Positions 35,343 to 43,371 of a DNA stretch of 64,000 nt are shown in pieces. Numbering within the stretch: the first letter of the stretch is position 1; each line of letters opens with the position of its first letter. The translations under genes and the position numbers were made by a program. Origin of the DNA: Streptomyces sp. ASQP_92. Its GTDB lineage: Bacteria; Actinomycetota; Actinomycetes; Streptomycetales; Streptomycetaceae. The notes beneath the pieces are model-generated. The model was not told where the DNA came from, ran no database searches, and saw only the letters and a list, made by a program, of their open reading frames with translations. Location: NCBI RefSeq assembly GCF_025399895.1, contig NZ_JAODUA010000005.1:62001-126000 (forward strand), written 5' to 3'.

Positions 35343-35535
35343 GGGCCGGGACGCGCCGGCACCGGGCGCCCGCCGTTTCCGCGACCCCGGGCCGGGACGC
35401 GCTGGCACCGGGCGCCCGTCGTTTCCGCGACCCCGGGCCGGGACGCGCCGGCACCGGGCGCCCGTCGTTTCCGCGACCCCGGGCCGGGACGCGCCGGCAC
35501 CGGGCGCCCGTCGTTTCCGCGACCCCGGGCCGGGA
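35343..35535. repeat. four-copy near-perfect 46-base tandem repeat
   Basis: Units start at 35343, 35389, 35435 and 35481, plus nine bases of a fifth; each runs from GGGCCGGGACGCG(C/T)(C/T)GGC through CGCCGTTTCCGCGACCCC with only one or two differences. Degenerate copies of the CCGTTTCGGCTGC part extend upstream to about 35205. The array fills the divergent interval between the PAS-GAF and GAF-ANTAR genes and ends 27 bases before the latter's start codon. Confidence 0.92.
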
Positions 35536-35561
35536 AGACGCAGCAGAAGGAGGCTGTTGTG

Positions 35562-36272
35562 ATGCTGCCGGAGCCCGAACGCCAAGAACCCGAGACGACC
35601 TCCCCCGCTCGGCGCCTCTCCCTGCTCGCCGAACAGGCCGTGCGCTGCGCGCCCGCCTGCTGCGGGGCCGTCGCCACGATCACCGACAGCGGGCCCGAAC
35701 GCCGAGTCGCCGCCACCCACCCCGACCTGGCCCCGCTCGCCTCCCTCCAGCTCGCCTGCGGCGAAGGCCCCATCCCGAGCGCGCTGGAGGCGGGCGAACC
35801 CGTGGACAGCGAGGACCTGTTGACCGAGGACCGCTGGCCCGGCTACCGCGCCCTCGCCCTCGAATCCGGCGTACGGTCCTGCGTCACCCTGCCCCTGTGC
35901 CGGAACGGAATCGAGGTCACGGTCAGCCTCTACGCCTACCGGCCCGGCTCGCTCGAACACCTCGTACACGGACCCGTGGGCATCCTGGCCCGCGAGACCA
36001 CCGCGGGCCTGGTCCGCGACCGCCGCTATCGCGCGGCACTCGCCGAGGTCGAACACCTGGAGACGGCCCTGCGCTCACGGCCGGTCATCGACCAGGCCAG
36101 CGGCATCGTGATGCACGTCCTGGCCTGCGAGGCGGAGGCGGCCTTCGCCATCCTGCGCACCGTCTCCCAGCGCACCAACCGCAAACTCGTCGACGTCGCC
36201 GAAGCCGTCGTACGCGCCAAGGGCCGCGGCCTGGAATCCGAACTCTCCGCCCTGGCGAACCCGGGCGGCTGA
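35562..36272 (+). CDS. GAF and ANTAR domain RNA-binding regulator
   Basis: 236 residues. GAF at about 20-150 (AVATITDSGPERRVAATHP, VRSCVTLPLCRNGIEVTVSLYA), ANTAR at 165-225 (LETALRSRPVIDQASGIVMHVLACEAEAAFAILRTVSQRTNRKLVDVAEAVV split over three helices, with the R-x-x-I-x-Q-A-x-G-x(I/V)M signature). ANTAR domains bind paired hairpins in nascent RNA and prevent termination. ATG at 35562 follows GAAGGAGG; a GTG three bases earlier is nearly as good. The ligand is unknown; stress or light signals are common for the family. Confidence 0.9.
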   Translation: MLPEPERQEPETTSPARRLSLLAEQAVRCAPACCGAVATITDSGPERRVAATHPDLAPLASLQLACGEGPIPSALEAGEPVDSEDLLTEDRWPGYRALALESGVRSCVTLPLCRNGIEVTVSLYAYRPGSLEHLVHGPVGILARETTAGLVRDRRYRAALAEVEHLETALRSRPVIDQASGIVMHVLACEAEAAFAILRTVSQRTNRKLVDVAEAVVRAKGRGLESELSALANPGG

Positions 36273-36378
36273 CCCCTCCCGCCCCCCGGCGCCCGCACAA
36301 GCGGCAGGGTCGGCCAAACCTCCGTATAAAGGGCTTCAGAGGCATGGCTCGTGCCGGACGGGGCCGAGGAGGAACGCG

Positions 36379-37596
36379 ATGCAGGGGACGGTCGCCGAAG
36401 GGCGCGGACCGGTGCGCTACGGGCCGCCCGCGCCCGGCCCCGCTCTGCCCGTGCTCCCCGAACTCGCCGCCGCACTCGCGGGCGCCGCCCGGCGGACCGG
36501 GCCCGAGCCGCTCGGCGGCGGCCCCGAACTGTGCGAGGCGGCCCGCGGGTACTGGCAGCGACGCGGACTGGCCACCACCCCCGAACGCGTCGTGGCCGCC
36601 CCGGGCGCACAGCCGCTCCTGATCGCCCTGCTCGGCGCGTACGGCGGCGACGTCCTGATGCCGAGGCCCTGCCCGGCATGGTGGGGCCCGCAGGCCCGGC
36701 TGCTCGGCACGCCCGCCTATCACGTGCCGACCCCGGCCGAGTGCGGCGGCGTACCCGACCCCTACGCCCTGCTCGAAACCGTCCGCCGCGTCCGCGCCGA
36801 GGGCGGGAGACCCCGGATCCTGTTGCTGTGCGTGGCCGACGACCCCACCGCGACGATGGCCCCGCCCGAGACGGTACGGGAGGCCTGCGAGGCGGCCGTC
36901 GCCGAGGGGCTGCACATCATCAGCGATGAGACCTGGCGCGACACCGTGCACCGACCGCACGAGACGGTACCGATCAGCCCGGCCGAGATGTGTCCCGAGG
37001 ACGTCACCGTCCTCGCCGACCTGGGCGGTGCGTTCACCCCGCCCGGCTGGTCCGCCGCCGTCGCCCGTTTCCCCGACACGGCGGCCGACGCCGCGCGCCG
37101 GGACCGCACCCTGGACATCCTCGCCGCGCTCGGCGCGGTCGTCCCCGCCCCCCTGGCCGCGGCCGCCGCGCTCGCCCTCACCGAACCGGCCCCCGTCGTC
37201 GAGCGGGCCCGCCGGTCGGCGGCCCTGCACGGCCGGGTCGCGGCCGCGGCCCACCACGCCGTGCTCGATGCGGGCGCCATGGCCAAGGTCCCGCAGGCCG
37301 GGCGCCACCTGTACGCGGACCTCGGCCCGTTCCGCACCCGCCTCGCCACGCACGGCGTCACCGACTCCATGGACCTGGAGGACTACCTCACGTCCCGCCT
37401 GGCCACCCCCACCCCCGGCGGCCACCGCTTCGGCGACGAACTCGGCGCCCTGCGCGTCCGCCTCGCCACCGGCCCCCTCCTCGGGGCCACCGAGGAGCAG
37501 CGCCTGGACTCCCTCGAAGCGGCCGACCCCCTCCAACTGCCGCATGTACGCGCCGCGTTGGACCGGTTCACCGCTGTCCTCGCCGAACTGCGCTGA
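36379..37596 (+). CDS. aminotransferase-fold (PLP fold type I) protein lacking the catalytic lysine
   Basis: 405 residues with class I/II aminotransferase layout: VVAAPGAQPLLIALLGAYGG (PLP phosphate loop region), DVLMPRPCPAWWGPQARLLG, LLLCVADDPTATMAP (usual NPxNPTG position), and GLHIISDETWRDTVH (Asp that contacts the PLP nitrogen). Where the Schiff-base lysine should be (SLSKAFG-type), the sequence is VLADLGGAFTPPGWSAAVARF: no Lys. It is therefore probably not a transaminase. ATG at 36379 has GAGGAGGAA. The MBL gene follows after 72 bases and may be cotranscribed. Confidence 0.78.
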   Translation: MQGTVAEGRGPVRYGPPAPGPALPVLPELAAALAGAARRTGPEPLGGGPELCEAARGYWQRRGLATTPERVVAAPGAQPLLIALLGAYGGDVLMPRPCPAWWGPQARLLGTPAYHVPTPAECGGVPDPYALLETVRRVRAEGGRPRILLLCVADDPTATMAPPETVREACEAAVAEGLHIISDETWRDTVHRPHETVPISPAEMCPEDVTVLADLGGAFTPPGWSAAVARFPDTAADAARRDRTLDILAALGAVVPAPLAAAAALALTEPAPVVERARRSAALHGRVAAAAHHAVLDAGAMAKVPQAGRHLYADLGPFRTRLATHGVTDSMDLEDYLTSRLATPTPGGHRFGDELGALRVRLATGPLLGATEEQRLDSLEAADPLQLPHVRAALDRFTAVLAELR

Positions 37597-37668
37597 CCCG
37601 TGACCGACCAGGGCAGCCCGCCCGCCCAGCCACCGACCCGAGCGACGCCACGGAACGGAGTTGCCCCG

Positions 37669-38976
37669 ATGACGGACCAGACGGACCAGACGGACTGGAC
37701 GGACCGGACGGACCCGATGGGTCGGACGGATCCGGTGGATTCGATGGACTCGACGGATGCGACGGATGCGACGGACTCGACGGATTCGATGGATGCGATC
37801 CAACGGGCCGACCGGACGGGCCGGGGCGAAGAGCCCACACAGCCCGTGCGACCCACCCACCCCATGCAGCCTGAACGCGCTCCCCTCGTCCCGGAACCGG
37901 AACCGGAACCGGAACCGGGACCGGAATCGGGACCAGGACCGGAATCGGAATCGGGTACAAGACCAGGACCAGGACCAGGACCGGAACCAGAACCGGAGCC
38001 CGAGCCCGGGGCGCAGCCGCGCCCGCTCGGGGAGTTGCGGCGCTGGCCCCGGTCCTTCGCCGACCGGCTCACCGCCCCGCTCCCCGGCGTCCGCGCCATG
38101 GCCCGGCTCGCCCGCGAAGGGGCGATCCGGCCGAGTCCCGAGGGGCTGCGCGCCATCCCCGACCTTCCCTTCGCGCCGGGGCCGCTGCCCGCGGCCACCC
38201 TCGACACCCCGGCCGTGACCTGGGCCGGGCATGCGAGCTGGATCATCCGGATCGGCGGGCTCACCGTCCTGACCGACCCCGTCTGGTCACGGCGCATCCT
38301 CGGCATCCCGCCCCGGATCACCCCGGTGGGCGTGCGCTGGGAGGACCTGCCGCCCGTGGACGCCGTGGTCATCAGCCACAACCACTACGACCACCTCGAC
38401 GCCCCCACCCTCAAACGGCTTCCGCGCGACACCGCTGTCTTCGTCCCGGCCGGCCTCGGCCGCTGGTTCCGTCGCCGCCGCTTCCACCGCGTGACCGAAC
38501 TCGACTGGTGGGAGGCGGCCGAATACCAGGGCGTCCGCTTCGACTTCGTCCCGGCCCACCACTGGTCCAAACGCGGGCTCACCGACACCTGCCGCTCGCT
38601 GTGGGGCGGCTGGATTCTGCGCGACCAACGCCGGCGCACGCTCTACTTCGCCGGAGACACCGGGTACGGCCACTGGTTCAAGGAGATCGGCCGCCGGTAC
38701 GCGGGCATCGACCTGGCGCTGCTCCCCATCGGGGCGTACGCGCCGCGCTGGTGGCTCCGGGATGTGCACGCCGACCCGGAGGAAGCCGTCCAGGCCTTCT
38801 CGGACCTGGGCGCCCGCCGGATGGCGCCGATGCACTGGGCGGCGTTCGTGCTGTCCGCCGAACCGGTCCTGGAACCGCTCACCCGCGTCCGGGCCGCCTG
38901 GGAACGGGCCGGCCACCCCAGGGAGAACCTGTGGGACCTGCCGGTGGGCGCCTCGCGGGTCCTCACGGAGGCGTGA
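37669..38976 (+). CDS. MBL-fold metallo-hydrolase (NAPE-PLD/UlaG-like) with a repetitive N-terminus
   Basis: About 435 residues. Residues 185-435 are a metallo-beta-lactamase fold: WAGHASWIIRIGGLTVLTDPVWS, the HxHxDH motif in ISHNHYDHLD, HHWSKRG, FAGDTGYG and the final MHWAAF, typical of N-acyl-PE phospholipase D-like enzymes. The first 120 residues are low complexity: a Thr-Asp repeat encoded by GACGGA-type units, then Pro-Glu and Pro-Gly dipeptide runs. ATG at 37669 follows GGAACGGAG; a GTG at 37600 would lengthen it. Substrate unknown. Confidence 0.88.
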   Translation: MTDQTDQTDWTDRTDPMGRTDPVDSMDSTDATDATDSTDSMDAIQRADRTGRGEEPTQPVRPTHPMQPERAPLVPEPEPEPEPGPESGPGPESESGTRPGPGPGPEPEPEPEPGAQPRPLGELRRWPRSFADRLTAPLPGVRAMARLAREGAIRPSPEGLRAIPDLPFAPGPLPAATLDTPAVTWAGHASWIIRIGGLTVLTDPVWSRRILGIPPRITPVGVRWEDLPPVDAVVISHNHYDHLDAPTLKRLPRDTAVFVPAGLGRWFRRRRFHRVTELDWWEAAEYQGVRFDFVPAHHWSKRGLTDTCRSLWGGWILRDQRRRTLYFAGDTGYGHWFKEIGRRYAGIDLALLPIGAYAPRWWLRDVHADPEEAVQAFSDLGARRMAPMHWAAFVLSAEPVLEPLTRVRAAWERAGHPRENLWDLPVGASRVLTEA

Positions 38977-38981
38977 GTCGA

Positions 38982-39078
38982 GAGAGCGCTCTCAGCCCCC
39001 ACGCCTCGCGGGTCCTCACGGAGCCGTGAGCCGAGAGAGCGCTCTCAGCACGGAGGCGTGAGCCGAGAGAGCGCTCTC
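38982..39078. repeat. array of three GAGAGCGCTCTC palindromes
   Basis: Perfect 12-bp palindromes at 38982-38993, 39035-39046 and 39067-39078, each flanked by GTGAG(T/C)CGA and AGC. The surrounding sequence also duplicates the last codons of the MBL gene (GCCTCGCGGGTCCTCACGGAG). It fills the space between two convergent genes, and the third copy overlaps the DedA stop. The motif resembles LacI-family operators such as the CebR box TGGGAGCGCTCCCA. Confidence 0.85.
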
Positions 39079-39727
39079 AGCCCCCTTCAGGCGCCACCCG
39101 CCCCCGCCCCCGCCGCACCCTGCGCCACCCCGCCGGCGCTCCACTGATCAGGAGGGTCAGGGCGACCGCCACCGCCACGCCCTTCCACGGCTCGTCGAAG
39201 AGCGAACCGCCGAGTATGCCGATCAGGCCGTACGCGCCGGCCCAGGCGAGGCAGGCCGGGACGTCGCCGCGCACGAAGGCGCGCAGCGGCATCTCGCCGA
39301 GCAGACAGGCCAGCATCACCGGGATCCGCCCCGCGGGCACCAGACGGGACAGGACCAGGACGACCACGCCGTGGTCGTCGAGTTTGCGCCGGGCCTGCTC
39401 CAGATGCTCCGGCGCGGCCCGGCCCCGCAGGGCGGCGAGCCACCGCGAACCGTTCTTGGAACGCACCCCGCGCCGCCCGAGCCAGTACAGCGCGACATCG
39501 CCGAGGAACGCTCCCACCGAGCCCACCGCGAACACCAGCAGCAGCGAGAACCAGGCGGTCTGATGGAAGGCGACCACCGCGGCCGTCGACACCAGCGCCC
39601 CCGTGGGCACCACCGGCACCAGTGAACCGAGGGCGATCAGCGCGAAGAGCATCGGATAGCCGGCGGCCTGCTGGGTCGCTCCGGGCGTCACCGCGAAGGC
39701 CAGCTCGACAAACCGGGCCGCGCTCAA
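39077..39727 (-). CDS. DedA family membrane protein
   Basis: 216 residues with four to five hydrophobic segments. DedA/SNARE-associated landmarks: GSLVPVVPTGALVS, FAVGSVGAFLGDVALYWLGRRG, and RLVPAGRIPVMLACLLG with the conserved Arg and Pro, then FVRGDVPACLAWAGAYGLIG. Family members act in lipid carrier (undecaprenyl phosphate) or phospholipid recycling. The start is a TTG whose last two bases overlap the TGA of the upstream MBL gene, so the two are translationally coupled. Confidence 0.88.
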   Translation of the reverse strand: MSAARFVELAFAVTPGATQQAAGYPMLFALIALGSLVPVVPTGALVSTAAVVAFHQTAWFSLLLVFAVGSVGAFLGDVALYWLGRRGVRSKNGSRWLAALRGRAAPEHLEQARRKLDDHGVVVLVLSRLVPAGRIPVMLACLLGEMPLRAFVRGDVPACLAWAGAYGLIGILGGSLFDEPWKGVAVAVALTLLISGAPAGWRRVRRGRGRVAPEGG

Positions 39728-40494
39728 CGGGTCGCCTCCAGACGCACGCTCTCGCCGTGTCCGAGCCGGTGCACCGCCGCCTTCGGGGCGAGCCGGGCGG
39801 CGTGCCGCACGAACTCCTCCCCCGGGGCGTGGAATTCATGCGGCCGCACCCCGTCCATGCCGATCGGCCAGTACGTGCCGTAGTGCACCGGAATCGCTGA
39901 GAGCGCTCCCAAGGCGGCCAGCGCCTCGGCAGCGCGGCCCGCGTCGAGGTGATCCGGGCCCAGGCGCGGGCCCCAGCCCCCGACCGGGAGCAGTGCCACG
40001 TCCACGGGCCCGACCGCACCCGCCATGTCCTCGAACAGGCCGGTGTCGCCGGCGAAGTAGGTCCGCGCCGTGCCCTCGACGACATAGCCGAGCGCGGGGG
40101 AGCGATGCGGCCCCAGCGGCAGCCGCCGCCCGTCGTGCCGGGCCGGCACGACCCGTACCGCGACATCCCCGACCCGGACGGTGTCACCGGCCCGCACCTG
40201 CGTGACATTCAGCCCGATCTTCGCGAGCCCCGGCACCGACCGCACCGCCCCGGCCGGGACGACGAGACGGGTGCCCGGCGCGAGGCGTGCGAGCGAGGGC
40301 ACATGGAGATGGTCGGCGTGCAGATGCGAGACGAGCACCGCGTCGGCCACCGCGGCCTCGGGCGGCGGCGCCGCGCCCCGGCGGCGCCGCAGATGCGCGA
40401 GACGGCGCGCGAACAGCGGATCCGTGAGCAGCCGCACCCCGCGATCTTCGATCGTGCAGGTGGCATGACCCCACCAGGTGACCTCCACCGGCAC
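39724..40494 (-). CDS. MBL-fold metallo-hydrolase (UlaG-like)
   Basis: 256 residues. TWWGHATCTIEDRGVRLLTDPLF at the start, HxHxDH motif in VSHLHADHLHVPSL, metal ligands in PARHDGRRLP and FAGDTGLFED, and the final VHYGTYWP. This is the L-ascorbate-6-phosphate lactonase-like branch, with unknown substrate. GTG at 40494 has GGGGAGG seven bases upstream; a longer frame to 40563 is not supported. The reading frame contains one TGAGAGCGCTCCCA site at 39898-39911. Cotranscribed with DedA. Confidence 0.88.
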   Translation of the reverse strand: MPVEVTWWGHATCTIEDRGVRLLTDPLFARRLAHLRRRRGAAPPPEAAVADAVLVSHLHADHLHVPSLARLAPGTRLVVPAGAVRSVPGLAKIGLNVTQVRAGDTVRVGDVAVRVVPARHDGRRLPLGPHRSPALGYVVEGTARTYFAGDTGLFEDMAGAVGPVDVALLPVGGWGPRLGPDHLDAGRAAEALAALGALSAIPVHYGTYWPIGMDGVRPHEFHAPGEEFVRHAARLAPKAAVHRLGHGESVRLEATR

Positions 40495-40522
40495 GAGAAT
40501 CCTCCCCTTGACTCGACCACGA

Positions 40523-40551
40523 TTGACGACGGTTGATGACGAGCCTAGATC
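40523..40551 (+). promoter_or_regulatory. strong vegetative-type promoter
   Basis: TTGACG (40523-40528), 17-base spacer, TAGATC (40546-40551): close to the ideal HrdB-type promoter. It points to the small gene at 40683, leaving a leader of about 125 bases. Confidence 0.65.
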
Positions 40552-40612
40552 GCACACGATCAAAGCACCGGTGCCGGTGCCCCGGTCGCCGCACCAGGAC
40601 GGATGGCAGATC

Positions 40613-40628
40613 TGCCATTACCCCGGCC
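40613..40628. promoter_or_regulatory. 16-bp perfect palindrome in the leader (operator candidate)
   Basis: ATGGCAGATCTGCCAT is a perfect 16-bp palindrome, about 55 bases downstream of the predicted transcription start and 55 bases before the start codon at 40683. It could be a repressor site or a small RNA hairpin. Confidence 0.55.
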
Positions 40629-40682
40629 GCCCCTGTCCGTCCTGAGTAGGGTCGGCCCGGGCTTCTCGTACAGGGGGACGGT

Positions 40683-41087
40683 ATGGACGACGTGCGTGTG
40701 GCGGCGATCGCCAGCCTGACCCCGCTGGAGGAACTCGGCCTCGACCCCTTCCTGGTGGACACCCGCGGCCAGCACGAGGTGTGCGAGAGGTGGGCGGCCG
40801 GACGCGGGTACGTGGTCACCAGACAGCTGCTGTTCTACGGTCTGCGTCCTGACCACGTCGGCCTGTGGGTGGATGTGGACGCGGGCCTCGTCGACGTGTT
40901 CGTCGCGCCCAACGACCGTGTCCTGGCACGGGCGTTGACATCGGTGACGGAGTTCTCGGCCGAGTGCGAGCGCCGGGGCGTACGCCTGGAGACGGCAGGC
41001 CTCGACGAGCCCGCCTACGACGCCACGAAGAAGGCCCACATCCACCGCCGCCTGTCGATGCCCACCGCCGGATACGACGGCTGCTGA
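40683..41087 (+). CDS. small protein resembling a serine-recombinase N-terminal domain without the catalytic serine
   Basis: 134 residues. The layout recalls the resolvase catalytic domain: DTRGQHEVCERWAAGRGYVV (the usual S-x-x-x-Q...C..YA..RG helix), then VDVFVAPNDRVLARALTSVTEFSAECERRGVRL (the D-x-x-V-V...DRL.R helix and following strand). The N-terminal Tyr-x-Arg-x-Ser strand is absent and no helix-turn-helix follows, so it cannot recombine DNA. ATG at 40683 has GGGGGACG. It has its own strong promoter and a palindromic operator candidate. Function unknown; the similarity is my inference. Confidence 0.6.
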   Translation: MDDVRVAAIASLTPLEELGLDPFLVDTRGQHEVCERWAAGRGYVVTRQLLFYGLRPDHVGLWVDVDAGLVDVFVAPNDRVLARALTSVTEFSAECERRGVRLETAGLDEPAYDATKKAHIHRRLSMPTAGYDGC

Positions 41088-41179
41088 CCTCCGCGAGCCC
41101 CGGCCGTGACGTGCCCCCGAACCCCGATGGCCCCTGTGGCAGGGTGGTGAGGGCACAGGCGAGGCGAGAGGCGGGCGGC

Positions 41180-43302
41180 GTGGGGCGATGGCGTACGACG
41201 GGCAGCGCCCTGCTCCGGGTGGCCGTGGTGTGGGTCGTCTCGACGCTCACCATGATGCTGCTCGCCGGCCTGCTGCCCGACTTCCGGCTGACCTCCGCCG
41301 ACGGCGCCACCTTCACCCGCGTCGCCCTGACCGCGGCCTGGGGCGCCGGCGCGTTCGGCCTGCTCGGTGCGCTGGTGTGGCCGCTCGTGGTGCGGGCGTT
41401 CCTGCTGGTGCCCGCGCTGGTCCTCGGCCTCCTGGTGTTCTTCCTCAACGGCTCGCTGCTCCTGGTCGCGCTCCGCCTGATCCCGGCCGGCCAGGGCGCG
41501 GCCGACCCCGAGACCGCCGTCATCGTCGCGGCCGTCATGTCGGCGGTGGCGTCCGCGACCTCCACCGCGCTGGCCGTGCGCGACGACGACGCCTACCGGC
41601 GCCGCCTGTCCCGGCTCGCCGACCGCCGCAGACGCCGTCGCGGCCTCGCCGCCGGCCCGCTCCCGCCGGGCCTGGTCTTCATCCAGCTCGACGGGGTCGG
41701 CGAACAGGTGCTGCGGAACGCCGTCGCCGCCGGCCTGATGCCCACCGTCGCCACCTGGCTGATGGGCACCCACCGCCTCACCCCGTGGCGCACCGACTGG
41801 TCGAGCCAGACCGGCGCCAGCCAGCTCGGCATCCTGCACGGCACCACCTTCGACGTACCCGCGTTCCGCTGGTACGAGAAGGACAGCGGCGAGGTCATGG
41901 TCTCCAACCGGCCCGCCTCGGCCGTGGAACTCCAGCGCCGCGCCGTCGAGCGCACCGGCGACGGCGGACTGCTCACGCTCGACGGAGCCAGCCGCGGCAA
42001 CCTGTTCTCCGGCGGCGCCGAACAGGTGGCCCTCGTCCTGACCGCGGCCGCCCGGCGCGGTCGCCGCAACCGCTCCCGCGACGGATACTTCGCATACTTC
42101 CTGGACCCCGCCAACGCGGTGCGCACCGCGGGCTCGTTCGTCGCCGAGGTGGGCCGCGAGCTCGCCCAGTCCACCCGCGCCCGGCTGCGCAAGGAACAGC
42201 CGCGCGTCCCACGCGGGGGTCTGTACCCCTTCATCCGGGCCTTCGCGACGGTCGTGGAGCGCGATGTGGTCGTCGCCGCCGTCATGGGCGATCTGCTCGC
42301 CGGCCGCAGCGCGGTCTACGCCGACCTCGTCGCCTACGACGAGGTCGCCCACCACTCCGGGCCGCGCGGCCGCGACACCGATCAGGTCCTCAAACGTCTG
42401 GACCGCTCCCTCGCCCTGATCGCCGGCGCCGTCCGCCACGCGCCCCGCCCGTACCGGATCGTGCTCCTGTCCGACCACGGCCAGAGCCCCGGGGAGACCT
42501 TTGAGAGCGCGTTCGGACTGACCCTGAAAGACCTCGTGCGGGCCGGCTGCGGGCTGCCCGTGCCGCGCCGAGCCCGGCGCACCCGCAGTGGCGCGGAGGC
42601 CAGGTACGCGGTGCGGGTCGCCCTGCGCCGTCCGGTCGAGGAGGGCGAGGAGCGCCGGCCGCGCCCGGCGTCCGACCCGGTGGTGCTCGCCTCCGGCAAC
42701 CTCGGCCTCATCTCCTTCCCCGACACCGAAGGCCGCCTGACGCGCGAGGACATCGATCGCCGCCACCCGGCACTGCTCACGACCCTGGCGAACCACCCCG
42801 GCATCGGCTTCCTCCTGGTGCGCAGCGAGGAGCACGGCGCGGTGGTGCTCGGGCCGCGCGGCGCAGAGGTTCCGCTGGCCCAACTAGCCGACGACGAGGG
42901 CCCGTTGAAGGGCTTCGGGCCAGGAGCGGCCGACGCGGTGCGCCGTACCGACACCTTCCCGCACACCGCCGACATCATGGTCAACTCGCGGTACGACCCG
43001 GCGACGGGCGAGGTCCACGCCTTCGAGGAGCAGATCGGCTCGCACGGCGGACTCGGCGGTGAGCAGTCCCGCCCCTTCCTGATCTCGCCGCTCGACCTCA
43101 GCGCACCCGTGCCGGACGGCGGGGGCTCGTCGGCGCCGAACAGGTCCACCAGGTCCTGCGGCGCTGGCTGCGCGAGGGGCAGGGGCCGCAGGTCCCGGTG
43201 GGTGCGGAGGTTCTGGCCGGCCCGGAGAATTCGCCGTCGCCGTATCAAGCGGAAGGACCATTTCCGGTTGCCGGTGGGGCCGCACAGGACAAAACCGGTT
43301 GA
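41180..43302 (+). CDS. membrane-anchored phosphodiesterase/nucleotide-pyrophosphatase-like protein, apparent frameshift near the 3' end
   Basis: About 707 residues if repaired. Residues 1-125 contain four membrane helices like the holin-family domain (LRVAVVWVVSTLTMMLLAGLLP, FFLNGSLLLVALRLI); the rest is an alkaline-phosphatase superfamily domain: LVFIQLDGVGEQVL (metal Asp), SQTGASQLGIL (nucleophile region), AYDEVAHHSGPRG, LLSDHGQSPGETF. As read, the frame runs to 43375 into the APC gene with a nonsense tail. Adding one base to the G5 run at 43121-43125 gives a sensible ending, GLVGAEQVHQVLRRWLREGQ, and a stop at 43302. GTG start at 41180. Confidence 0.75.
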
Positions 43303-43371
43303 TTTGGCGGGGTGCCACCCGTACCCGACCATGGTCAGGTTTGTCCCGTACGAGAGGCCTGCCACCCCGTC

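Noticed and set aside
35343..35535. Possible CRISPR array at the 46-base repeats
   Set aside because: Units abut directly without variable spacers, and no cas genes are present; the same holds for 25223-25406.
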